Positions 44,164 through 54,003 are shown, numbered from the stretch's first letter. The stretch is 64,000 bases of DNA from Parvibaculaceae bacterium PLY_AMNH_Bact1 (GCA_032881465.1 CP126168.1:3411501-3475500); one strand, 5' to 3'. The notes: generated from the letters alone by a model not told the origin. Numbers and translations are program-made.

Positions 44164-45522
44164 TTAACGAACGCCGAGCTGGCGGATCGATGCAGGAGTA
44201 AAGTGACCTGCGTCAAGCTCATCAGCCGTATAGTTCGTTGGAGGCTCTTCGTTTTCCATGGTCAGTGCCAGGTAACGCCCAGCCTGCAAGTCATAGACAA
44301 TTTCAGCTGCCTTGTTGCAGAGCGGCACATGATAGCGCTGAACACCGTGCTCTTCCTGCACGCGCCACAGTTCACCACGACCGTCATAGTTTTCAGCAGC
44401 CGCAAGCGTCCAGCTGTCTTCGTTCATATGCATCACGCGACGCGCATACACATGCCGATTGCCGGGCTTGAGGTTCGCTTCGATTGTCCAAACACGACGC
44501 AGCTCATAGCGAAGCTGATCCTGGTTGAGGTGAAGCGGGTTGATAAACTCAGTGTACGGAACATTGAAGGAATCGTAGGAATTCTCTGCAATGAATTTCG
44601 CAGTCTTACCAACAACAGTCCAGTCATAGCGGTCCGGAGCACCATTGTAGCCATCGAATGAATCCGATGTGCTCAAACCATCAGAGTTTGTACCGGGATT
44701 GTCATACGAGATGTTTGGCGCACGACGTACACGACGTGTACCTGGGCTGTACTGCCAAGCTTTCCGAGGATCGATTGAACGGTCCAAGGTCTCATGCACC
44801 AGGATCACCGAACCAGCAGAACGCGCTGGAGCAACCGTATTTGCGATGAAGTAGATCGAGATATTGTCCAGATCTTCAGCTGCTTGCTTGCTTGGGTCAG
44901 ACCAACGCAGGATCACATCCTGCTGAGAGATCACATTCGTGTAGTCACCTGACCGCGTAACGGCAGCATTCGCTGTTTGACGCGTAATCTTAAAGTCGCG
45001 ATAGCGCAGCGTATGGTTCCAGATGATTTCAAGTGCATTGTTAGGGATCGGGAATGGAAAACCATTAATGGCTTTACCGACACCATTACCACCACCAACA
45101 AGCTCACCAACTTCTGCATTGTTCCGTGTCGCTGCGTAAACAGCATCTGGATATGCACAAGTACGACGGCCTTGATACACGTTCATTTTGTATGATGGGT
45201 AGGTCGACAGAAGCAGCTTGTAGCCTTCCGTCAACTGGTCTGCATACTGACCCATGTTGGCGCCAGTAACGCTGAATTTCACCGAGTCACCCGAGAATGG
45301 GTTCGGAAGATGTTCTCCTGCCTGAACGCTCACGCCAGCTGGAATACTCGACAAGCCCCCGGACCATGCCGGAATGTCGCCACTTCCTGCTTTTTCCGAC
45401 CCCATAGGTGTCAGATCTTGCCCAAGCCGAGCAGCCTGGGATGCTGGAACCGCAGCCATGGCGCTGGTCGCAAAGACGCCAGCGGTCAGGCACGACGCCA
45501 ACCCTAGTGTTAGGTTTTTCAT
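44164..45522 (-). CDS. DUF1329 family exported protein, paralogue B (452 aa)
   Basis: Start fixed at 45522 by GGAGGGAACTA before ATG (MKNLTLGLASCLTAGVFATSAMA signal peptide); the in-frame extension to 45657 is not coding-like. The body closely follows copies A and C: 'GSDKAGSGDIPAWSGGL'-type opening, 'PSYKMNVYQGRRTCAYPD', and the core PGTRRVRRAPNISYDN. It is distinguished by 'QTANAAVTRSGDY' where A and C have 'QFTAAAVTRSG'. The closeness of the three copies in sequence and ribosome-site design implies local duplication with strong constraint, perhaps for different ligands. Confidence 0.92.
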   Translation of the reverse strand: MKNLTLGLASCLTAGVFATSAMAAVPASQAARLGQDLTPMGSEKAGSGDIPAWSGGLSSIPAGVSVQAGEHLPNPFSGDSVKFSVTGANMGQYADQLTEGYKLLLSTYPSYKMNVYQGRRTCAYPDAVYAATRNNAEVGELVGGGNGVGKAINGFPFPIPNNALEIIWNHTLRYRDFKITRQTANAAVTRSGDYTNVISQQDVILRWSDPSKQAAEDLDNISIYFIANTVAPARSAGSVILVHETLDRSIDPRKAWQYSPGTRRVRRAPNISYDNPGTNSDGLSTSDSFDGYNGAPDRYDWTVVGKTAKFIAENSYDSFNVPYTEFINPLHLNQDQLRYELRRVWTIEANLKPGNRHVYARRVMHMNEDSWTLAAAENYDGRGELWRVQEEHGVQRYHVPLCNKAAEIVYDLQAGRYLALTMENEEPPTNYTADELDAGHFTPASIRQLGVR

Positions 45523-45736
45523 TAGTTCCCTCCTCAAAATGCCCCCGCATTTTCTTATGACAACAACCGATCCAGTTTGGGGAATGAACCCGCAAGGTGG
45601 GGCTTCGGTCTGAGCCAACGCTGAAAAGGTATCATAGTCCGCACGCGAATAGACCATACGGTACGTTCATGTTTGCGCCTCAAATCCGCAGAAATCCTCG
45701 GATTCCAGATAGAGATTCATTAATTCTTCGTAACAA

Positions 45737-45770
45737 AATACCCCAGGGCAGAAAATGCCCTGGGGTTGGT
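45737..45770 (-). terminator. Intrinsic terminator of DUF1329 copy C
   Basis: ACCCCAGGGCA/TGCCCTGGGGT with a TTTTC loop and ATTTTG after it in minus-strand sense. Confidence 0.8.
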
Positions 45771-45807
45771 CTTGTGTTCAGATTCGAATATCCAAATGGG
45801 ATCGCGG

Positions 45808-47163
45808 TTAGCGTGTACCCATCTGACGAATAGAGGCCGGTGTGTAGCGGTCCTCATTCAGCTCATCCGCAAAATAGTTGATCTGCGGCTCTTCGTTCGT
45901 CATTGCCAAAGCAAGGTACCGTCCAGCTTGGAGGTCATAGACAATCTCAGCGGAGGTTCCACAAAGTGGGATCTGATAGCGCTGCAATTGCTGCAGTTCC
46001 TGCACCCGCCACAATTCACCACGTGCGTCATACATATCCGACGATGAGATCGCCCAGTTGTCCTCATTGATCGTCTTAACACGACGGCCATAGACATGGC
46101 GGTTGCCAGCCTTCAGCGTCGCTTCAATCCGCCACGTACGAGCAAGCTCATAGCGAACGGCATCCTGATTGACATGCAATGGCGCAATGAAGCTGTCGTA
46201 AGGCGTTGCTTCTGCGTCATAATTGTTAGACGCAATCGCCTTTACTTCCTTGCCCAATACAGACCAATCGTAACGGTCAGGCGCACCATTATACCCATCG
46301 AAGGAGTCAGAGGTGCTCAAGCCGTCTGAGTTGGTACCTGGATTGTCATAAGCAATGTTTGGCGCACGACGAACCCGACGCGTACCTGGGCTGTAGGACC
46401 AAGCTTTACGCGGATCGATTGATCGGTCCAAAGTCTCATGCACCAAAATCACACTACCCGCAGACCGCGCCGGAGCGACTGTGTTTGCGATGTAATAGAG
46501 GGAGATATTGTTCAATTCCTCAGCAGAGGCCTTGCTTGGGTCAGACCACCGCAGAATAGCCTCATCCTGCACTGTCTGAAGCGTGTAGTCACCCGAGCGG
46601 GTTACAGCGGCAGCCGTAAACTGTCGAGTGAGCTTGAAGGAGCGGAACCGAAGCGTGTGATTCCAGATGATTTCAAGCGCACTGTTTGGGATTGCAAATG
46701 GGAAACCCATGATTGCCTTGCCAACACCATTGCCGCCGCCGACAAGGATACCAGTGCTCGCATTCGCGCGGGTCGCTGCATAGACATTGTCAGGAAACGC
46801 ACAAGAACGACGCGTTGGATATACGTCCATCTTGTAGGAAGGGTAGGTGCTCAAAAGTTCACGATACCCATCTGTCAGATATTGATCATACTGAGCCATA
46901 TTCGCCCCAGTGATCGTGAATTTGACACTATCACTTGCGAAGGGGTTCGGTAGTTTTTCACCTGGTGTGTAGGACACGCTGCTTGGCACAGCTGGAAGTC
47001 CACCCGTCCACGCCGGAATATCACCGCTACCGGCTTTCTCAGCGCCCACAGGCGTTAGGTCTGCGCCCAGACGGCTTACTTGCGCATCTGGTACTTTTGC
47101 CATTGCACCTGTCGCAATCGCGCTGGCTGCAAAAAGCGTGACCATGGCGGTCGTCTTTTTCAT
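45808..47163 (-). CDS. DUF1329 family exported protein, paralogue C (451 aa)
   Basis: Signal peptide (MKKTTAMVTLFAASAIATGAMA). Opening 'RLGADLTPVGAEKAGSGD' then 'IPAWTGGLPAVPSSVSYTPG', 'PSYKMDVYPTRRSCAFPD' and the core 'PGTRRVRRAPNIAYDN'. It is closer to copy A than to B in the middle ('QFTAAAVTRSGDYTLQTV'). An AAGAGGGAC ribosome site lies before the ATG. It is the copy nearest to the DUF1302 gene; 167 bases with a terminator separate the two. Confidence 0.92.
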   Translation of the reverse strand: MKKTTAMVTLFAASAIATGAMAKVPDAQVSRLGADLTPVGAEKAGSGDIPAWTGGLPAVPSSVSYTPGEKLPNPFASDSVKFTITGANMAQYDQYLTDGYRELLSTYPSYKMDVYPTRRSCAFPDNVYAATRANASTGILVGGGNGVGKAIMGFPFAIPNSALEIIWNHTLRFRSFKLTRQFTAAAVTRSGDYTLQTVQDEAILRWSDPSKASAEELNNISLYYIANTVAPARSAGSVILVHETLDRSIDPRKAWSYSPGTRRVRRAPNIAYDNPGTNSDGLSTSDSFDGYNGAPDRYDWSVLGKEVKAIASNNYDAEATPYDSFIAPLHVNQDAVRYELARTWRIEATLKAGNRHVYGRRVKTINEDNWAISSSDMYDARGELWRVQELQQLQRYQIPLCGTSAEIVYDLQAGRYLALAMTNEEPQINYFADELNEDRYTPASIRQMGTR

Positions 47164-47254
47164 AAAAAGTCCCTCTTTGGTTACTCAAGGCATCGCTCTT
47201 TCGGCGCTTACCTTTGCTGACATACTTGTAGAATGTCATGCGACGTGACGCAAA

Positions 47255-47289
47255 GAAAAGGGCCCGGCAATTGCCTGCCAGGCCCTTAA
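47255..47289 (-). terminator. Intrinsic terminator of the DUF1302 gene
   Basis: AAGGGCCTGGCAGGCAATTGCCGGGCCCTTTTC in parts: stem GGGCC/GGCCC extended by an inner GGC/GCC pairing, T-rich end, 40 bases after the stop. Confidence 0.75.
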
Positions 47290-47330
47290 ATTTTCGTAAT
47301 GTCCTGAGCGCAAGCGCTCAGCCTAAACCC

Positions 47331-49880
47331 TTAGAACGAGTAGCTCACGTTGAAAGAAACAAAGTCTTTGTCTCCATCATTCGAGAACTTCTCATTGCCG
47401 AAGAAGTTGGTGTATGAGATGCCACCACGCCACGAGTTCTGATACGTGCCGTTCAGAGCAAGGCTCACGCGCTTGCGACCTTCACGATAGTTGGACAGCG
47501 GAGCTGGGGCATTACCCTTCACATCATGCTGCCAAACAATCTGCGGTGACAGAGAGATTGGTGTTCCAAAGGCATTGTTGTACTGCAGTGAACCAAGCAG
47601 AACATAGCCATAGGAGAACTCAGTTGGACGACAGCCAGCTGTGAGCTGCCCGTTGGTCGCATTCGTTCCGTCAAGGTCGAGGAACGCGCCAAGCGGCAGG
47701 TCTGTACCCTGTGCCACACAAACATTCGCCCATTGCTGACGGCTAAAGTCACCATTGTCAGGTGCATCTGGAACGTACATCGCACCCAGTTCCGTTACCA
47801 GAACACCCAGATCTGCACCCAGGAGACCGATCAGTGGATTGGAGTTCGTGTAGGTTGCTGTTGTCCCGATCTGAGCCGTTACAACTTCTTCCCGAACAAA
47901 CCCTCTGAACTCACGCGTCGTACCGTCCGGTGTGTTGCCACATGTAGCAGCCGCACGTCCAAAGGTCTGTGCTCCGTCAAGCGCAGGTACCGTCGTGGCA
48001 CCTGCCACTGTTGGTGTGCTGAACAGATCCGGTGTCAGGATTGAGTCCAGAATACATGTCGCCCCAAGAGACGCCAGCGTGATCTGGTCAGTGTCCAACT
48101 GCAATGGCTGGTTAGGACGGAAGGAAACTTCACCCTGTACACCCCAGTCACCAAGCGTGGTGTTGAAGCTCATACCATACAGTTTGATGTCTTCTGGATA
48201 TTCCAGAACCAACCCAATACCTGGGCGGTTGACCGGGCCTGCTACGACGATTTCCGTGCCATCTGGAATGGTCCCCGCGCCGACAGCCACAGCCTGTGCG
48301 CCGAGGGCAAGACAGGACACGATGATGCCTTCCAATGCACTATTGTCATTGACCGTAATACCGGCACCACCCAAGAGTGCAGCGATACCAGATGCCTTAC
48401 CGTCACCAACGACGCCTTCAGCAGCGGCGAGAATGCCAAATGTGTCCGGAACAATACGATTGTTCAGGAAGTTCAGCTTGTCCCGAGCAGCCTGTGTGCT
48501 CGTATCCAAACCACCCGCACAACCAAGCAGTGCCCGACCGCGTGCGCTAGCAGAGGCGTTTTCGCCAGCAAGCAGATAGGACTTGAAGGCAGTGTTGTTC
48601 ACATCACCCGTCACACGCTGAGACGCGAATGGCAGACGGCTGTGGTAGTTCATGAAGTAGAAGCCAAATTCTGTCGAATTGAGCTCTTCTGAATACCAGC
48701 GTGCTGCGACACCGTACTGACCGCTGTCTGAAGGATCCTGGTGACCAAGATGACCAATGTCAGCAAAGCCGGTTCCTGGCGTGCCATTCCCGGAGTTGGC
48801 GATGCGGTAAGCCTCACCCCCTACGGATGCTGGAACGGTGTTAGTGTAATCGACCAGCGAGTTCGTACCGCCCGCACCTGGACAGACCAGGTTCAGGAAG
48901 GTTGTTCCTGTTGAATAGGCTGCATCAAATGCTGCTGAGATGGTGGTTGGCGATGAACAGTTACGTCCGGTAAAGCCACCAGGACGATTGCCGCTGGTCA
49001 CAAACGCACCACCATTTGCAATACCACCCTGGAGAAGAGCGTCTGACGTCGCGAATGGCGTGCCAGGACGGTCAAACTCATAGGCGGACCATTCGAGCTG
49101 ATAGAAAGCTTCCAGGGAGATGTCGTAAGGCAGACCAATGGACCCATAAAGTGCCCAGACCGGCAGCAGACCTTCTTTGATCTCCACACCAGGACGGCGG
49201 AACGCCCCAACATCAATCGGTGCGATCGTGTTGATACCATTGAGAATGAAGGTCCCTTCACCCCAGTTGATCACCTGCTTACCAACGCGCAGGTTCAAGG
49301 GAAGGCCACCGACCTCATAGTCAGCTGAGACATAGAAGTCCAACAGGTCAATGTCGCGAGCAGCGTCTGTCTTGCCGCCTTCGTTCAACGCAAACCGTTC
49401 ATAAGAACCGTCATCGTCGAGCACTGCGTCATAGAAAGAGCTGACCCGGGCAAAGAACTTGTAGTTCTCATAGTTGGCTTGGATGTCGTTGGTCATTTTG
49501 ATGACACCCGACGTCAAATCGCCTTGGTCAAAGTTCAACCGACCGTCATCACCGTTGATGGAGCCAGCGAACTTGTCTGCGCCAACTTCAGTGTCCAGTG
49601 TAACAGTCTGAGTGGGCGCACCAAGCGAAGCGACAGACGCAAGGCCAGTGATTGTCGTCACGTCGCCGGTATCTTCAACCGGGCCACCATTTGCTGTGGA
49701 AACAAACTTGTTGTTTCTTTCAGCCACTCTCATGGACACACCAGCTGTCACTGTCGTGTCAAAAAATACTTGAACACCGCCGAAATTATACTCCAGCGCG
49801 TTCGCAGTAGTCGATGCAGCTATAAGGCCAACGCCAACGGCGCTACCCAATAGTGCAGAGCGCACTCTGCTAGTTATCAT
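47331..49880 (-). CDS. DUF1302 family outer-membrane beta-barrel protein (849 aa)
   Basis: Signal peptide (ALLGSAVGVGLIAASTTANA), then alternating strands with Gly/aromatic-rich edges and the end VSFNVSYSF, whose terminal Phe is typical of outer-membrane barrels. Family motifs: 'GGVQVFFDTTVTAGVSMRV', 'LLDFYVSADYEVGGLPLNLRVGKQVINWGEGTFILNGINTI' and 'SPQIVWQHDVKG'. Loops are long, with Cys pairs, and the protein is larger than many members. It likely forms a pore or docking site for a hydrophobic compound delivered by DUF1329 carriers; that is inference from context in other genomes. Confidence 0.92.
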   Translation of the reverse strand: MITSRVRSALLGSAVGVGLIAASTTANALEYNFGGVQVFFDTTVTAGVSMRVAERNNKFVSTANGGPVEDTGDVTTITGLASVASLGAPTQTVTLDTEVGADKFAGSINGDDGRLNFDQGDLTSGVIKMTNDIQANYENYKFFARVSSFYDAVLDDDGSYERFALNEGGKTDAARDIDLLDFYVSADYEVGGLPLNLRVGKQVINWGEGTFILNGINTIAPIDVGAFRRPGVEIKEGLLPVWALYGSIGLPYDISLEAFYQLEWSAYEFDRPGTPFATSDALLQGGIANGGAFVTSGNRPGGFTGRNCSSPTTISAAFDAAYSTGTTFLNLVCPGAGGTNSLVDYTNTVPASVGGEAYRIANSGNGTPGTGFADIGHLGHQDPSDSGQYGVAARWYSEELNSTEFGFYFMNYHSRLPFASQRVTGDVNNTAFKSYLLAGENASASARGRALLGCAGGLDTSTQAARDKLNFLNNRIVPDTFGILAAAEGVVGDGKASGIAALLGGAGITVNDNSALEGIIVSCLALGAQAVAVGAGTIPDGTEIVVAGPVNRPGIGLVLEYPEDIKLYGMSFNTTLGDWGVQGEVSFRPNQPLQLDTDQITLASLGATCILDSILTPDLFSTPTVAGATTVPALDGAQTFGRAAATCGNTPDGTTREFRGFVREEVVTAQIGTTATYTNSNPLIGLLGADLGVLVTELGAMYVPDAPDNGDFSRQQWANVCVAQGTDLPLGAFLDLDGTNATNGQLTAGCRPTEFSYGYVLLGSLQYNNAFGTPISLSPQIVWQHDVKGNAPAPLSNYREGRKRVSLALNGTYQNSWRGGISYTNFFGNEKFSNDGDKDFVSFNVSYSF

Positions 49881-50447
49881 GGAACGATCCTCCTCGATCC
49901 TCGATGCGTTTACACATTGCAGCTGGATCGGGAGGCGGTGTTTGTCCCCTCATAGGCAAACTAGTCCCCCCTGGCCAGTCAGCATCCCTCCCCTACATCC
50001 CGCAGCGAAAGGCCAAGTGAGTCAAGGCATTTGGATAAAATTGTCGCAAGCTAAGTAACGGTTGAGTGACGGGTATGGCAATTTTGCCACGCAATTGAGC
50101 AACAAAGGGTCTTTTGAGAAGGACTAGCATCTTGCCGATGTCAATTTGACGCCATCGCAAGGGCCGACAGAATCACCGTTAACATATTGTTAACATGAGG
50201 TGATTTCTATGGACCCAGAACAGGCTTTATCATCATAGAATGTCTGGACCGGCCTCAAAATCCACGAAAATGAGGTCAAAACTACTGCTGAAATCGGCGG
50301 CGAAACTCGGCCACCTCAGGAGCAAGATAATCCACCAGAACAGCTCCACAACCCGACAGCAGACGGCACCAAATGGCTGCCGATCACGGCATCCCACAAC
50401 ACTCGCAAAGAAGGTTAATCCGGACCCGTAATGATCAATGCGTCCGA
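49881..50447. other. Long upstream region of the DUF1302 gene
   Basis: Gene-free interval of 567 bases. It probably carries the DUF1302 promoter. A palindrome GTTAAC-ATATT-GTTAAC occurs at 50178-50194 (listed separately). A plus-strand frame at 50240-50431 has unlikely composition and no ribosome site and is not called. Confidence 0.5.
50178..50194. promoter_or_regulatory. Palindrome upstream of the DUF1302 gene
   Basis: Two GTTAAC half-sites around ATATT; the element also reads as a direct repeat of GTTAACAT. It may be an operator, though it is roughly 300 bases from the start codon. Confidence 0.35.
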
Positions 50448-51125
50448 TCAGGCGGCCTTGGATAACTTCTTAAGGGCCATAATTGCCTCTGCAGGCTCCG
50501 CCCGGGTCCGGTAATCACGCGCAACAGAAGCGAACGCGATCACACCATCCAGCCCAACGACATACGTAGCAGGAATGGGCAAGCGCCACCCTGCCTCACC
50601 GTGCGCTTCCGGCAAGTTGTTACCGAACGTCTCATAAAGGCCGGCAAGCGCCGGTGGCAATGTGAAGACAATGCCCAAAGCCTCAGCGAGGCGGTTTTGT
50701 GGGTCTGTCAGCACAGGATAGGTCACTGCATTCTTCTCAGCAGTACTCATGGCCCGATCCGGTGTTTCCGGCGAAATCGCGACCAGTTCCGCCCCAAGAG
50801 ACCGAACAGTCTCCAATTGGTCCTGATAGGCTTTGAGTTCCAAATTGCAGTAGGGACACCAGCCCCCCCGGTAGAAATTGATCAGCACCGGCCCGTTTGC
50901 AAGCAGCGATGAAAGCACAAAGTCGGTGCCATCAGAGGCCTGAAGAACAACTTCAGGAAAACGATCACCAACCGACAGCGCGTTGTCTCCAATGCCCTGG
51001 GCGTCCAGTTCCTCCGCCGCCTTACGCATCACCGAGAGCGCGTCCTCCGGGATCCGCTTGACAGATCCCGCGCTCATTGCCGCAAGTTGTTCAGTCAGTG
51101 AAATGAGTATCTCCCCGTCCGCCAT
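50448..51125 (-). CDS. Peroxiredoxin/thioredoxin-like protein (225 aa)
   Basis: AhpC/TSA superfamily with an N-terminal helical extension. The active site is 'LINFYRGGWCPYCNLELKAYQ' (Cys90 and Cys93), followed by 'LGAELVAISPETPD' and 'PATYVVGLDGVIAFASVARDY'. The CxxC and the lack of a resolving Cys make it a PRX-like2 or thioredoxin-like reductase rather than a classical peroxiredoxin. I take the ATG at 51125 (MADGEIL); a GTG at 51173 in frame gives 16 more residues. It follows the nucleoside hydrolase gene on the same strand. Confidence 0.88.
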   Translation of the reverse strand: MADGEILISLTEQLAAMSAGSVKRIPEDALSVMRKAAEELDAQGIGDNALSVGDRFPEVVLQASDGTDFVLSSLLANGPVLINFYRGGWCPYCNLELKAYQDQLETVRSLGAELVAISPETPDRAMSTAEKNAVTYPVLTDPQNRLAEALGIVFTLPPALAGLYETFGNNLPEAHGEAGWRLPIPATYVVGLDGVIAFASVARDYRTRAEPAEAIMALKKLSKAA

Positions 51126-51197
51126 TTTGATGTCTGTTGGACCCTTTCTAGGAGGACCCAGAGCAAACACCAATCACAAAACAGTGACGGCTGGCCC

Positions 51198-52211
51198 TCA
51201 AGCATCATCGCCTATTGTCAGCAATCTCTGCACAAGTTGGTCAGCAAGCCCCTCGTCCACATGATCGCAATACCGCACATCACCCAGCACACCACCACGG
51301 GTGCCTGCAAGTCCGCCAACCATAAGTGCCTGCGGTCCCGGCAGTGGACCATAAGCACGCCGGTCAGACCCGATGCGAATCCCAGTCCGCCGACAATCAA
51401 AGGCATCCGGGTGACCGAGATAGGCAGCTGCCACGAGGTCAAATGGATAGAACCCATCAATACCGACCATTTCCCTCCAGAAGGACAGCCACTCCTTTGA
51501 TCGCGAAGCGAGCTCCCCGACGACACCGCCCTTCTGAGCCAATGCCCGCACATCTCCCACCGTAAGCGTTACCTGGCGCGCCGCTTCATACGGCACAAGT
51601 GTTACAGGCAAGGGTGACGCCATCACTGCTCTTGCTGCATCCGGGTCTTGCACGAAATTGAAATCTGTGAAGATTGGCCCATGGCCAAAGAAAGCAGCCG
51701 TGACAGATCCTTCCGATGGGTGAAAGAGATGACCTTCACGTTTACCCATCACGGCAATAAGTCCGTCAACCCTTCTCGCGAGTGTTGGACGAGCAGCGAA
51801 TACGGCACGGAGGTTCGTTAAAGGACCAAGAGCAAGAATGGTGAGCGGCCCATCTTCTAAGGCTTGGACCAGCGCGTCTCCTGCAGGCGTTTGCGAAAGG
51901 TCTCCTGCCTCCGCCGCGCCGCGATAGACCGGCACAGCGTCCCGGACAATCTCGCGCGCAATCCTGTCGGTCTCTACCAACGGCGCATTCCCATAAACCG
52001 TCGAAACACCGACAATCTCAATCTCAGAGCAGGACATCAGGTAGACCAACGCAAAACAATCATCAGGGTCTACACGTCCAGGCACGCCACAGGCAGCATC
52101 GACATCAACCCATATCCGCTTAAGAGCCTTCTGCTGCGATGTTTGGGAGAGGACAGGTTGAATGGCCATTCCCAAAAGCACCGGCATGATAAGAAATCGC
52201 AAACCTCGCAT
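51198..52211 (-). CDS. Exported inosine-uridine-type nucleoside hydrolase (337 aa)
   Basis: A signal peptide (FLIMPVLLGMAIQPVLSQ) precedes a nucleoside hydrolase domain. The calcium-binding motif here is 'WVDVDAACG…DPDDCFALVYLM', in place of DTDPGxDDA. Further blocks are 'STVYGNAPL', 'LALGPLTNLRAVF' and 'DFNFVQDPDAARAV' with the Asn, and the late His region 'PFDLVAAAYLGHP' has Asp in the ligand position. It would split nucleosides into base and ribose in the periplasm; the altered motif leaves the exact substrate open. Confidence 0.85.
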   Translation of the reverse strand: MRGLRFLIMPVLLGMAIQPVLSQTSQQKALKRIWVDVDAACGVPGRVDPDDCFALVYLMSCSEIEIVGVSTVYGNAPLVETDRIAREIVRDAVPVYRGAAEAGDLSQTPAGDALVQALEDGPLTILALGPLTNLRAVFAARPTLARRVDGLIAVMGKREGHLFHPSEGSVTAAFFGHGPIFTDFNFVQDPDAARAVMASPLPVTLVPYEAARQVTLTVGDVRALAQKGGVVGELASRSKEWLSFWREMVGIDGFYPFDLVAAAYLGHPDAFDCRRTGIRIGSDRRAYGPLPGPQALMVGGLAGTRGGVLGDVRYCDHVDEGLADQLVQRLLTIGDDA

Positions 52212-52362
52212 TTACTACAGCTCTCCCACACCTTCGCTCTGCCCGACAACAAGTAGACGTCGGGATTGTAACCGCAATATTTCAGTGGAAGGCGGAGCCA
52301 ACCGGACCCTTTGACCCGAACAACCAAGTTGCGCAAAACACACCACCATTGTAGCAGGGGGC

Positions 52363-53628
52363 ATGTTCGCGCCACTCCTGTCCTATCTGCGTTTCATATG
52401 TGGTCACAAATCCCTGCTGACCTTTGGTCTGCTCATGACCTTCGGATCGAGTTTCGGTCAGTCCTTCTTTGTCGGCCTCTATCAGATGCCGCTGCGGGAG
52501 ATGTTTGACCTGTCTGCGTCCGCCTTTGGCGGCGCCTTTTCATTCGTCACGCTCTTGAGCGCAGCCGCACTGCCCTGGACAGGCCGGGTGATCGACCAAG
52601 TACGGCTTCGAACCTTTTCGACAAGTGTCATACTTATCTTAAGCTGCGCCGCACTCGCGATTGCGTTCGTCCCTTCGTTTTGGATGTTTGTTGTCGCTCT
52701 CTTCTTCCTGCGCCACTTCGGGCAAGGGCTCATGTCTCACACCTCATCCACGGCCATGGGTCGGTACTTTTCCGTCAATCGCGGTAAAGCCGTCACCATT
52801 TCTGCAGCAGGTTATAGTTTTGGCGAAGCCATCTTTCCTGCCATCGCTGTGGCCCTGATCGCACTCGTCGGCTGGCGTGAGAGCTGGGTGATCTATGCCG
52901 CCGTCCTCTTGCTGGTTCTACTGCCGCTCACCTATGGGTTGGTGCGCGCGGACCCAACACCAGAGGTTGTGACCAATACAGACAATGACACTGGCCCCGT
53001 GGACCGCACCGCGAAGCGTGACTGGACCCGTGCAGAAGTCATGCGTGATCCCCGCTTTTACATTCTGATACCTGCCATGATGGCCCCTGCGTTTATCCTC
53101 ACGGGCTTCTTTGTGCATCAGGGCTATCTCGCCCAGTCGAAAGGCTGGCCGATTGAGCTTGTCGCAGCAGGCTTCTCTGTCTTTGCAATTGTAAAACTTG
53201 TGGCGTCACTTCTGGCGGGCCCTTTTGCTGATCGCTTCGGCTTCCGCCCGCTCATCGCGCTCTACATGGTGCCGCTTGCTTTTTCCATGATTGCTCTGGG
53301 CACAGTGGACGCGACCTACGGCATCTTTCTCTACTTCACACTCGCAGGCATTTCGACCGGCGGTGCCATGGCGGTCGGCGGCCTGCTTTGGCCCGAGCTC
53401 TATGGCACCAAACATCTCGGCGCGATCCGCTCACTGAGCGTATCGCTCATGGTTTTCGCAACGGCACTTGCGCCAGTGACCTTTGGCTGGCTGATAGATG
53501 CCGGTCTTGGCGCCAACATGATTGCCCATATTTCACTGGGCTATAGCGTGGTGGCTGTCACACTCGTCATTTTCTTCCTGATGCGAGAAAAATCTCAGAA
53601 CCAGACAACCGACCGACCAGGCTCTTGA
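52363..53628 (+). CDS. Major facilitator superfamily transporter (421 aa)
   Basis: Twelve helices in two halves; 'GRVIDQVRLRTFSTSVILIL' and 'GPFADRFGFRPLIAL' are the A-motif-like loops. The group resembles oxalate/formate- and monocarboxylate-type MFS proteins, so an organic acid is a reasonable guess. It is divergent from the exported nucleoside hydrolase, which suggests but does not show a shared role in uptake of its products. Confidence 0.85.
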   Translation: MFAPLLSYLRFICGHKSLLTFGLLMTFGSSFGQSFFVGLYQMPLREMFDLSASAFGGAFSFVTLLSAAALPWTGRVIDQVRLRTFSTSVILILSCAALAIAFVPSFWMFVVALFFLRHFGQGLMSHTSSTAMGRYFSVNRGKAVTISAAGYSFGEAIFPAIAVALIALVGWRESWVIYAAVLLLVLLPLTYGLVRADPTPEVVTNTDNDTGPVDRTAKRDWTRAEVMRDPRFYILIPAMMAPAFILTGFFVHQGYLAQSKGWPIELVAAGFSVFAIVKLVASLLAGPFADRFGFRPLIALYMVPLAFSMIALGTVDATYGIFLYFTLAGISTGGAMAVGGLLWPELYGTKHLGAIRSLSVSLMVFATALAPVTFGWLIDAGLGANMIAHISLGYSVVAVTLVIFFLMREKSQNQTTDRPGS

Positions 53629-53659
53629 TATAGGCACGCGCCGCGCTAAGTCGGTCTGC

Positions 53660-53875
53660 ATGGCCATAGAAAAAGAGACAACAGAGACAAACCCCGACAT
53701 CGCCCAAACTGCCCGAACATTGGTCGTCCAGTATGGCGAGGATGCCGCAGTGATTGCCACACTCCGGGCCGCAGAGCTTGCAGCGACCGGCAATCTGGAT
53801 GGCCTCTTCTTTTGGGATTCCGTCATCGAGCTGATCGAGGACATGGCAGAAGGCAAGGTCCCCCAGGACGCTTAA
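53660..53875 (+). CDS. Small alphaproteobacterial protein (71 aa)
   Basis: Acidic, soluble, helical protein: MAIEKETTETNPDIAQTART, then VVQYGEDAAVIATLRAAELAATGNLDGLFFWDSVIELIEDMAEGK. No known domain recognised; similar short genes are common in this class. The start codon is placed just after the MFS stop at 53628. Confidence 0.6.
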   Translation: MAIEKETTETNPDIAQTARTLVVQYGEDAAVIATLRAAELAATGNLDGLFFWDSVIELIEDMAEGKVPQDA

Positions 53876-54003
53876 GCGTCGAAAGGTCCTCCAGCAAAAC
53901 TAACTATCCAACAAATAGGACCAAGCGGTGCCAGCGAGAGATTGCGAGTCCCCAAATCCATGCCCATATGGAAGGGCAACTGCTCTATGCCGGGAAGGGT
54001 CTC

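Noticed and set aside
50240-50431. Plus-strand frame of 63 codons
   Set aside because: Basic, low-complexity composition with Lys, Ser and Arg runs, no ribosome site, sits in a probable regulatory region.
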